A stretch of DNA of 64,000 bases from Nitrospirillum amazonense. GTDB lineage: Bacteria > Pseudomonadota > Alphaproteobacteria > Azospirillales > Azospirillaceae. The position numbers and the translations under genes were made by a program. Where the stretch lies: contig NZ_VITN01000008.1 in NCBI RefSeq assembly GCF_007828045.1, positions 124,001 through 188,000 of the forward strand, given 5' to 3'. The notes under the pieces are model-generated. The model made no database searches, was not told the DNA's origin, and was given only the letters and a program-made list of their open reading frames with translations. How positions within the stretch are numbered: the first letter of the stretch is position 1; the number at the start of each line of letters is the position of its first letter. Shown here in pieces: positions 41,792-48,556 of the stretch.

Positions 41792-41811
41792 TCGACCAGT
41801 CGAATCGACCA
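41792..41811. promoter_or_regulatory. Direct-repeat candidate operator of vapBC
   Basis: TCGACCA occurs at 41792-41798 and 41805-41811 (13-bp period), with TTCGA/TCGAA dyad symmetry at 41791-41804. It lies 12-31 bp upstream of vapB, the expected site for conditional autoregulation by the toxin-antitoxin complex. Confidence 0.6.
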
Positions 41812-41896
41812 ATTCATCTTATAGGAAAGCGACGGAACATCAATCGGCCTTGCGCGATCAAGCTGGGCGGCAGACCGTCGCCAAGCCTGCCCCCCA

Positions 41897-42880
41897 TCAA
41901 TACCCCTCGTCCACCCAGTGCTGGGTGGACTTCTTCGGGCGCTTGTAGCCGTTGTCCGGCTGGCGCGGGGGCAGGGGCAATTCCACCGGGCTCAAATCCT
42001 TGTAGGGGATCTGGTGCAGCAGGTGGGCGATGCAGTTCAGGCGCGCCTTCTTCTTGTTGTCGGCGTCCACGATGTACCAGGGCGCGTGGGCATGGTCGGT
42101 GTGGGCCAGCATCACGTCCTTGGCCTTGGAATACTCCACCCAGCGGCCGCGCGACTCCAGGTCCATGGGCGACAGCTTCCAGCGCTTCATGGGGTTGTGC
42201 ATGCGCTCCGTGAAGCGCTTCTCCTGCTCCTCATCGCTGACCGAGAACCAGTACTTGATCAGGATGACGCCGGATTTCACCAGCATCTCCTCGAACAGGG
42301 GGCAGGCGCGCAGGAACTCCTGGTACTCATCCTCGGTGCAGAAGCCCATGACCTTCTCGACACCGGCGCGGTTGTACCAGCTGCGGTCGAACAGGATCAT
42401 CTCGCCGGGGCCCGGCAGGTGCTGGACATAGCGCTGGAAGTACCACTGGCCCTTTTCCCGTTCCGTCGGCGTGCCCAGGGCCACCACGCGGCAGATGCGG
42501 GGGTTCAGGCTTTCGGTGATGCGCTTGATCACGCCGCCCTTGCCGGCGGCGTCGCGGCCCTCGAACAGCACTACCACCTTCAGGCCCTGGATGCGCACCC
42601 ATTCCTGCAGCTTCAACAGCTCGAACTGCAGGCGCGCCAGCTCATCGATATACTTGTAGTGTTTGGCTGGTCGGCCCGGCTTGCCCGGGCCCAGGATGTT
42701 CCAGCGGTCCTCGATGCGCTTATGTTCCTTGGCGTTGCGCAGGATCTCGCCGTCCAGCGGCGGGGCCGGGCTGATGTCCGCCATCTCTTCCGGTGTGGGC
42801 TCGCCCGCCTCGCCGCGCTGGGCGGCGCCATTCGTGTGCTGCGTGTTCTGATTCGCATGCTTCTTGGACTTGCCGGCCAT
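41897..42880 (-). CDS. ppk2: Polyphosphate kinase 2 (PPK2)
   Basis: 327 residues. LFEGRDAAGKGGVIKRI (Walker A at about 105-120), EMILFDRSWYNRAGVEKVMGF (Walker B) and the lid region with ALGTPTEREKGQWYFQRY are the PPK2 hallmarks. The overall pattern fits a class I, single-domain PPK2, which transfers phosphate between polyphosphate and nucleoside diphosphates. An N-terminal 45-residue polar extension with KKHANQNTQHTNG is likely disordered. No ppk1 or ppx is nearby. Confidence 0.95.
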   Translation of the reverse strand: MAGKSKKHANQNTQHTNGAAQRGEAGEPTPEEMADISPAPPLDGEILRNAKEHKRIEDRWNILGPGKPGRPAKHYKYIDELARLQFELLKLQEWVRIQGLKVVVLFEGRDAAGKGGVIKRITESLNPRICRVVALGTPTEREKGQWYFQRYVQHLPGPGEMILFDRSWYNRAGVEKVMGFCTEDEYQEFLRACPLFEEMLVKSGVILIKYWFSVSDEEQEKRFTERMHNPMKRWKLSPMDLESRGRWVEYSKAKDVMLAHTDHAHAPWYIVDADNKKKARLNCIAHLLHQIPYKDLSPVELPLPPRQPDNGYKRPKKSTQHWVDEGY

Positions 42881-43079
42881 GGCGTCTCAGGCCTCCCCGT
42901 GATGTGCGCGCCAGTCATATGCGCTGGTGAACCGTTGCGGTTCCTTGCCAGGCACCTTGTCCCTGAATGGGCGCCCCATCCTTGCGCCATGTCAATGTGC
43001 CCTTCGGTTATGCGGATTGCATAATGAAAGTCACAGGGGCAAGATGGCGGTGACACGGATACGATCAAGAGGATCAACG

Positions 43080-43583
43080 ATGGTTGCCCTGGGTGACGCC
43101 GACAAGCAGGTGGGCGGGGCGGAACGCATGGCGGCGCTGGCCCGCATGGACGGGCTGGATTTCCTGCGCGCCATGATGGCGGGCGACCTGCCGCCGCCGC
43201 CCATCTCCCACACACTGGGCTTCACGCTCAGCCATGCCGAGCACGGCTACGCCGTCTTCACCGGCACGCCCGCCCACGCCTATTACAACCCCATCGGCTC
43301 GGTCCATGGCGGGTGGATCGCCACCCTGCTGGACAGTTGCATGGCCTGCGCCGTGCAGACCACGCTGACCAACGGGCGGGCCTATACCACGCTGGAACTG
43401 AAGATCAATTACATCCGCGCGGTGACCTCGGCCACCGGCCCGGTACGGGCCGAGGGCCGCATCATCCATGCCGGCGGCCGCACCGCCACCTCCGAAGGCC
43501 GCCTGATCGACGCCGACGGCCGGCTGCTAGCCCACGGCACCACCACGTGCCTGGTGTTCGACCCCCGGCCGCCCAAGGGCTGA
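43080..43583 (+). CDS. PaaI-type hotdog thioesterase
   Basis: 167 residues. NPIGSVHGGWIATLLDSCMACAVQT contains the HGG motif and the Asp of the hotdog acyl-CoA thioesterase active site, and YTTLELKINYIRAV is the following strand. Members hydrolyse aromatic or medium-chain acyl-CoA thioesters. The start at 43080 follows AGAGGATC; an ATG at 43044 preceded by AGGGG is an alternative. The 3' 57 bp overlap the convergent GPH transporter gene. Confidence 0.9.
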   Translation: MVALGDADKQVGGAERMAALARMDGLDFLRAMMAGDLPPPPISHTLGFTLSHAEHGYAVFTGTPAHAYYNPIGSVHGGWIATLLDSCMACAVQTTLTNGRAYTTLELKINYIRAVTSATGPVRAEGRIIHAGGRTATSEGRLIDADGRLLAHGTTTCLVFDPRPPKG

Positions 43584-45053
43584 GCCGCCGGCACCCGGAT
43601 GGTTGGCCGGCAAGGGGGAGGCAGGCAGGGGGGAGGCAGGCATGGGGGGCTGGGGTGGAACGTCGCCCGCCGCTCGCTGGCCCAGTTCCTCCACGATGCG
43701 CCGGTGCAGGGCGCCGTCCAGCGGGTAACCCGCCATCAGCGCCAGGGTGCCGGCGAACAGGCCGCAGGGCAGCAGGGACATCAGCAGGCGCAGGCCGCTC
43801 AAGGTTTCCGCTGACTGGGTGGCGTTGGGTACGAAGCCGATGGCGGACAGCAGCCACCCCAGCAGGGCGCCGGCCAGGCCCAGCGCCACCTTCTGCGCCA
43901 GCGAGGCCACGCCGAATATCTTGGCCTCGTCCCGCCGGCCGAAGCGCCATTCGTTGTAATCGACCAGGTCGGGCAGCATGGCCCAGAAGCCCACCGCGTG
44001 GACGGTACAGCCCACGAACAGGGCGGCGATGGCCGCCACCGCCAGGGCGGGCTGGTCGCTGGGCGCCATCAGGAAGGCCAGGGAGGACAACGCCGCCAGG
44101 CCGGTTCCCATCTGCCACGACACCTTTTTGCTGGTGCGGCGGGACAGCCATACCCAGAAAGGCACGCTCACGGCGCTGGCGGCGGAGAAGGCGGGCATGG
44201 CGTAGGCGGCCAGGTCCATGTCGCCCACGTCGTACTTGAAGAAATAGACCAGGTTGCGGAACTGAAGGGCGCCCGCCACCTGGATGAGGCCGATGGACAC
44301 CAGCAGGCGCATCAGCGGGCCGGAGCGGCCCAGCGTCCGCAGGAAGCCGGTGACATCGCTGTCAAGCGTGGCGCGTGAGGCGGGCGTCAGGGCCGGGTAC
44401 GGCTCTTCCTTCATCACGCTGGCGCACAGCCAGAACAAGGCGACGGACAGGGTGCCCACCACCAGGCCGCTGATGCTGTAGCCCAACCCCCCATAGGCGC
44501 CGCCATGTCCCCCCGTCGCCATCCGGTCGATGCGTGTGGCCAGGGCCGGCAGCAGGAAGGACACGGTGATGCCGCCGATGAAGGCGCAGGTCATGCGATA
44601 GCCGGTCAGGCTGGACCGTTCCTCCGCGTCCTGGGTGATGCGGGCGGACAGCGAGGCGTAAGGGATGGAAACGATGGTGTAGACGCCGCGCCAGGCCATG
44701 TGGCTCAGGATGGCGTAGGCGATCAGACCGCCCTGGCCCAGGCCCGGCGCGGTGAAGCAGGCCGCCATGACGGCGCCCAGCGGCACGCCGCCCCACAGGA
44801 TGAAGGGGCGGTAGCGGCCCAATCGCGTGCTGGTGCGGTCGGCCCACACGCCCATCAGGGGGTTGGCCAGGCCGTCGGCGATGGCGGCCACCAGGAAACC
44901 CACGCCCACCCACACCGGGGGCACGCCCTGCACATCCGTCTGGAAATAGGCCAGGAACAGGGTCATCGCCTGCCAGTGCAGGTTCAGGCCCAAGTCGCCG
45001 ATGGCGTAGCCCAGCTTGGTCTTCAAGGCGACGGGCGCCTGTCCGTATGCCAT
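43527..45053 (-). CDS. GPH-family sugar:cation symporter (MelB/LacS-like)
   Basis: 508 residues, about 12 membrane segments. The opening KTKLGYAIGDLGLNLHWQAMTLFLAYFQTDVQG and LANPLMGVWADRTSTRLGRYRPFILWGGVPLG are diagnostic for glycoside-pentoside-hexuronide symporters; DRTSTRLGRYRP carries the conserved cation/sugar-site Asp-Arg pattern. The C-terminal tail (about 470-508) is Pro-rich with repeated SPLPA units and overlaps the thioesterase gene antisense. Divergent from LacI-1, which probably regulates it; part of the sugar locus with the TonB receptor. Confidence 0.9.
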   Translation of the reverse strand: MAYGQAPVALKTKLGYAIGDLGLNLHWQAMTLFLAYFQTDVQGVPPVWVGVGFLVAAIADGLANPLMGVWADRTSTRLGRYRPFILWGGVPLGAVMAACFTAPGLGQGGLIAYAILSHMAWRGVYTIVSIPYASLSARITQDAEERSSLTGYRMTCAFIGGITVSFLLPALATRIDRMATGGHGGAYGGLGYSISGLVVGTLSVALFWLCASVMKEEPYPALTPASRATLDSDVTGFLRTLGRSGPLMRLLVSIGLIQVAGALQFRNLVYFFKYDVGDMDLAAYAMPAFSAASAVSVPFWVWLSRRTSKKVSWQMGTGLAALSSLAFLMAPSDQPALAVAAIAALFVGCTVHAVGFWAMLPDLVDYNEWRFGRRDEAKIFGVASLAQKVALGLAGALLGWLLSAIGFVPNATQSAETLSGLRLLMSLLPCGLFAGTLALMAGYPLDGALHRRIVEELGQRAAGDVPPQPPMPASPLPASPLPANHPGAGGSALGRPGVEHQARGGAVG

Positions 45054-45333
45054 CTTCCCCCCGGGGAATTCTTCTCTTGGGGCCAGGGTGGCGGCGGCGG
45101 AAATGACAGCGGTGCCGTCCTCCCGCTTCCGCCCCAGGCCAACCCCAGGAAACAACATCCGGTGGCGGTGACGCCAGCATGCCTTTCGGGCGGTGGCGGT
45201 CAAATGATGGACGGGCGCGCTTTTTTGCGCCATCGATGCAGGATTGCCGCAGCCCGGCGCTTTGGGCGATTGTGAGCCCGCGCCGGCCCCAGGGATGGGG
45301 AAGCGGCACCGATATAGGGATGGGAGTGGACAT

Positions 45334-46383
45334 ATGGCGGGGCCTGACCGCAAGCCGACGATCATCGATGTGGCGCGCCTGGCGGGGGCGTCCATCAAGA
45401 CGGTGTCGCGGGTCATCAACAAGGAACGCTATGTCAGCCCCGACATGCAGGAGCGCATCGAGAAGGCGGTGGCCGAGCTGGGCTATCAGCCCAACATGAT
45501 GGCCCGCAGCCTGGCCAGCGAACGCTCCAACCTCATCGGCCACCTCTACGGCGACGCCGGCGGCCCTTACACCCTGGAAATCCAGGTGGGTCTGCTGAAC
45601 CGCTGCCGCGCCCACGGCTACCACCTGATGATCGAGGAAATCGATTATCGCAGCCCCAACGTGGAACAGCGGGCCAGCGCCATCGTGAACCAGATGCGCC
45701 TGGACGGCGTGGTGCTGACGGCCCCTGTGACCGACAACCCCATCGTGCTGCGGATTTTGGAGGAGGCGGGCGTGCCTTACGTCCGCGTGACGCCGCAGCA
45801 GGAATCGGAAACCTCCCCCTCCGTCCGCATCGATGAACGGCAGGCGGCCTACACCCTGACCCAGCACCTGTTGGCCCTGGGCCACCGGCGCATCGGCTTC
45901 ATCAAGGGCAAGGCCAACCACACCGCCACCATCCTGCGCTACACCGGCTATTGCGAGGCGCTGACCGACGCCGGCGTCACGGTGGACCCGGTGCTGGTGG
46001 AGCAGGGGGAGTTCACCTACGCCTCCGCCGTGGCCTGCGCCCGCCGCCTGCTGGACCAGCCGCACCGCCCCACCGCCATCTTCGCCAGCAACGACGAAAT
46101 GGCGGCCGCCGTGGTGGCGGAGGCGCACAACCGCGGCTTCAGCCTGCCGGCCAACCTGTCGGTGGTGGGTTTCGACGATACGCCGCTGGCCGAGATGATG
46201 TGGCCGCCGTTGACCACGGTGCGCCAGCCGGTGCGGGAAATGGCGGAAACGGCGGCCGACATCCTGATCGGCCTGCTGTCCCAGCGCGGTAAGGTGGACT
46301 GGCCCAAGCCCGTGCCGCACCAGGTGCTGGCCCACACCATCCTGCTGCGCCAGTCCACGGCCCGCCCGCCCGGCAAGGCGTGA
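45334..46383 (+). CDS. LacI-family regulator 1
   Basis: 349 residues. N-terminal HTH and hinge: PTIIDVARLAGASIKTVSRVINKERYVSPDMQERI. A periplasmic-binding-like effector domain follows (PTAIFASNDEMAAAVVAEAHNRG ... LSVVGFDDTPLAEMMWPPLTTVRQP). GGGAGTGG precedes ATG 45334. It is divergent from the GPH symporter and convergent with the halogenase-family gene, so it likely senses a sugar taken in by this locus. Clearly similar to LacI-2 at 51 kb. Confidence 0.94.
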   Translation: MAGPDRKPTIIDVARLAGASIKTVSRVINKERYVSPDMQERIEKAVAELGYQPNMMARSLASERSNLIGHLYGDAGGPYTLEIQVGLLNRCRAHGYHLMIEEIDYRSPNVEQRASAIVNQMRLDGVVLTAPVTDNPIVLRILEEAGVPYVRVTPQQESETSPSVRIDERQAAYTLTQHLLALGHRRIGFIKGKANHTATILRYTGYCEALTDAGVTVDPVLVEQGEFTYASAVACARRLLDQPHRPTAIFASNDEMAAAVVAEAHNRGFSLPANLSVVGFDDTPLAEMMWPPLTTVRQPVREMAETAADILIGLLSQRGKVDWPKPVPHQVLAHTILLRQSTARPPGKA

Positions 46384-46393
46384 ATTGTTTCCA

Positions 46394-46424
46394 ACGGCAT
46401 TTGAGCGCGCCGCCCAAATGCCGT
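46394..46424. terminator. Stem-loop after LacI-1
   Basis: ACGGCATTTG and CAAATGCCGT make a perfect 10-bp stem with an 11-base loop, starting 10 bp after the LacI-1 stop codon. No T-run. It abuts repeat copy 2 and shares the ATGCCGT/ACGGCAT ends seen beside copy 1. Confidence 0.6.
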
Positions 46425-46426
46425 CC

Positions 46427-46509
46427 CTCAATCGCCGGGCGCCGCCATCCGGCGGATAGGCTTCTCCGCCGCGCCCTGCAGTGCTCCGGCGGCCCCAGTC
46501 GCGTCCCAC
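46427..46509 (+). repeat. Structured intergenic repeat, copy 2 (83 bp, internally shortened)
   Basis: Matches copies 1 and 3 at both ends (CTCAATCGCCGGGCG... and ...AGTCGCG) but lacks the middle stem. The first hairpin is CCGCC/GGCGG (46442-46455) in place of GCGGCC/GGCCGC, with the loop ATCC kept, a paired change. In gene sense it begins 33 bases after the stop codon of the minus-strand halogenase-family gene. Confidence 0.8.
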
Positions 46510-46542
46510 AACGGCACGAGACTGCGTCCCATACCGCGGGCT

Positions 46543-48201
46543 TTACCTCCGTCCTGGCGCGGCCTGGGGCGGGCGGAAGCCGGTGCTATAGACCTCCTCC
46601 ACCAGCTCGCGATGGGTGGGCAGGCTGGATACGGCCTGGGGGGCCACCGTGCGCAGGCCGCGGAACTCGTGCCGCGCCTCATCCATGCGGCGGTGCAGGG
46701 CGCGCGCCGGCTCCAGGTCGGTTTTGAAGCCCATGCCGTACAGGACGTATTGGTAGCTGGCCGGCAGGAAGGTCTCGTGGTCGGCCACGAAGTCGAAGCG
46801 CCCGGGCGGCCGGTGGGCCCAGACGGCCAGGCGGTCGCGCAGGCTCTCCGGTATGGTGGCCGGGTCGGCGTTGTCCCGCCAATAGGCACTGTCGGTACGC
46901 CGTGTGATGCAGTAGTGCAGCTTCAGGAAATCGACGATGCGCTCATACCGCTTGCCCATCAGCGCGTTGTAGGTGCGGGCGGTGGCGGCCATGGACGCGG
47001 CCGTCCCGGCGCTGTCCAGGCCCGTTTCGCCCCAGGGAAAGTATTGGGCGATCATGTGGGCCGCCACCTCGATCAGCATGATGCCGGTCGATTCCAGCGG
47101 CTCGAAAAAGCCGCCGGACAGGCCCACGGCCACACAGTTGCCCACCCACTGGGCCGTCCGGCAGCCCGAGTCGAACTTCAGCAGGCGGACGTCGCGCCCC
47201 TCGGCCGCCGGGCCCAGGTAACGGCGCAGCACCTGTTCCGCCCGGGTATCGTCGGTGTGGCGGCTGGAATAGACATAGCCGGTGCCCCGGCGGTCGTTCA
47301 GGCCGATGTCCCAGGTCCACCCCGCCTCATGCGCCGTGGCCACGGTGTAGGAAGGAATGGGCGCGTCCGGCCGGTCATAGGGCACCTGCAGCGCCACCGC
47401 CCGGTCGTTGAACAGCACGTCCTGATAGGATTTGAAGGGCACCTTCAGCGCCCGCCCGATGATCTCCGCCCGGAAGCCGCTGCAGTCGATGTAGAGGTCG
47501 GCGCTCAGGCTGCCATGCTCGCGCGTTTCCACCCGCGCCACCGCCCCGCTGCCGTCCAGCGCCACGTCGGTGACGGTGCCCACCCGGTGGCGCACGCCCA
47601 ACTCGGTGGCCACGGTGCGCAGCAGCACGGCCAGGCGGTTGGCGTCGAAGTGATAGGCGTAGTTCAGTGGCGCCGCATAGGGCGGGTCGACGGGCCGCTT
47701 GGGCCCGCGCGAGGCGTCCGCCACCGCCTTCTGCAGGGTCACCGCCTCGGCGAAGGGCAGGTCACCGGCCCCGCCCAGCAGCCAGTAGGGCAGCAATTCC
47801 GGCCCGTTGCCCCCCGGTCCGTTACCGATATGGGGGAAGTTGAACGGATGGAAATAGTGGGTGTGGCCGGCCACGGCGCCCAGGGCCTGGGTCGGCGACG
47901 CGCCGGGCGCCGGCGTTTCCGCCCAGTCCACGAAATGGACGCCTTGCTTGAAGGTGGCGGTGCTTTCCCGCAGGAAGCGCGCCTCATCAATGCCGATGGC
48001 GGCCAGGGTGGAACGAATGGTGGGGAAGGTGCCCTCGCCCACGCCGATGATGCCGATGTCGCTCGATTCGATCAGGGTGATTTCTGTCCCGCCGGACAGA
48101 TTGGCGCCCAAGGTCTTGGCCAGATAGGCGGCGGTCAGCCAGCCGGCGGTGCCCCCGCCCACGATCAGGATACGGCGCCGGGCGCCTTCCGCTGCGGTCA
48201 T
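46543..48201 (-). CDS. Flavin-dependent tryptophan-halogenase-family protein
   Basis: 552 residues from ATG 48201 (GGGAGGAAG upstream). ILIVGGGTAGWLTAAYLAKTLG (FAD-binding GxGxxG, residues 15-20), TATFKQGVHFVDW (Lys85 at the position of the catalytic Lys79 of PrnA/RebH) and FFEPLESTGI (Glu370, equivalent of the catalytic Glu) are all present. The halogenase motif WxWxIP reads WTWDIG (295-300): the Pro is Gly. TonB-locus relatives of this family are widespread in Alphaproteobacteria and Xanthomonads, and most have no proven halogenase role, so substrate and reaction are uncertain. Divergent from the TonB receptor; LacI controlled by inference. Confidence 0.88.
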   Translation of the reverse strand: MTAAEGARRRILIVGGGTAGWLTAAYLAKTLGANLSGGTEITLIESSDIGIIGVGEGTFPTIRSTLAAIGIDEARFLRESTATFKQGVHFVDWAETPAPGASPTQALGAVAGHTHYFHPFNFPHIGNGPGGNGPELLPYWLLGGAGDLPFAEAVTLQKAVADASRGPKRPVDPPYAAPLNYAYHFDANRLAVLLRTVATELGVRHRVGTVTDVALDGSGAVARVETREHGSLSADLYIDCSGFRAEIIGRALKVPFKSYQDVLFNDRAVALQVPYDRPDAPIPSYTVATAHEAGWTWDIGLNDRRGTGYVYSSRHTDDTRAEQVLRRYLGPAAEGRDVRLLKFDSGCRTAQWVGNCVAVGLSGGFFEPLESTGIMLIEVAAHMIAQYFPWGETGLDSAGTAASMAATARTYNALMGKRYERIVDFLKLHYCITRRTDSAYWRDNADPATIPESLRDRLAVWAHRPPGRFDFVADHETFLPASYQYVLYGMGFKTDLEPARALHRRMDEARHEFRGLRTVAPQAVSSLPTHRELVEEVYSTGFRPPQAAPGRR

Positions 48202-48398
48202 CACTTCCTCCCTCAAGGCCGCCTGTCCTCTTGGCGGAACGGCGGCGGTTCTTATGTTTCTCAAACCATTAGGGCGGGGGCGCCGCTTTTCGCGGCGGCG
48301 CCCGCCGGCTCATCACCCAGGGGTTGCCGGCCGATTTGTTGCGCTGCCGCAGGCGTCGTCCTGCACATGAGGCCAGAATACCACGGTTGCCGCCATAT

Positions 48399-48446
48399 GA
48401 CAGCGCTGTGCGACAACGTTGTCATAATTTTGTTGACAGCATTGTC
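48399..48446. promoter_or_regulatory. Three tandem LacI-type operator dyads
   Basis: GACAGCGCTGTG (48399-48410), GACAACGTTGTC (48412-48423, a perfect 12-bp palindrome) and GACAGCATTGTC (48435-48446) share the GACA-N4-TGTC frame. The last overlaps the -35 of the receptor promoter. The arrangement fits cooperative repression or looping by the neighbouring LacI proteins, inferred from position. Confidence 0.75.
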
Positions 48447-48460
48447 GGCCCCGCTAAACA
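48433..48460 (+). promoter_or_regulatory. Probable sigma-70 promoter of the TonB receptor gene
   Basis: TTGACA at 48433-48438 and TAAACA at 48455-48460 with a 16-bp spacer, about 97 bp before the start codon. The -35 lies inside the third operator dyad. Confidence 0.6.
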
Positions 48461-48556
48461 TGCAACCCACAACGGCGCCGCATCCATTGGATGTGGGCGG
48501 TGACCGTCGAATATCCGCCTAGAGTAATCAGGCTAGAATAAAAGGGAGGAAGCGAG

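Larger units (their letters stand above)
48202..48556. other. 355-bp divergent regulatory region of the halogenase-family gene and TonB receptor
   Basis: No gene is visible. The right half holds three dyads of the GACA...TGTC type and a probable promoter for the receptor gene. The left half (48202-48390) should contain the promoter of the halogenase-family gene but shows no clear -35/-10 pair. Confidence 0.7.

Noticed and set aside
44362-46509. 715-codon minus-strand frame across the LacI-1 gene and part of the symporter
   Set aside because: Crosses two clear genes out of frame and translates to low-complexity His/Gly/Arg sequence.
46543-48201. Secondary-metabolite cluster around the halogenase-family gene
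   Set aside because: No NRPS, PKS, flavin reductase or tailoring genes; all neighbours are sugar uptake and LacI genes.
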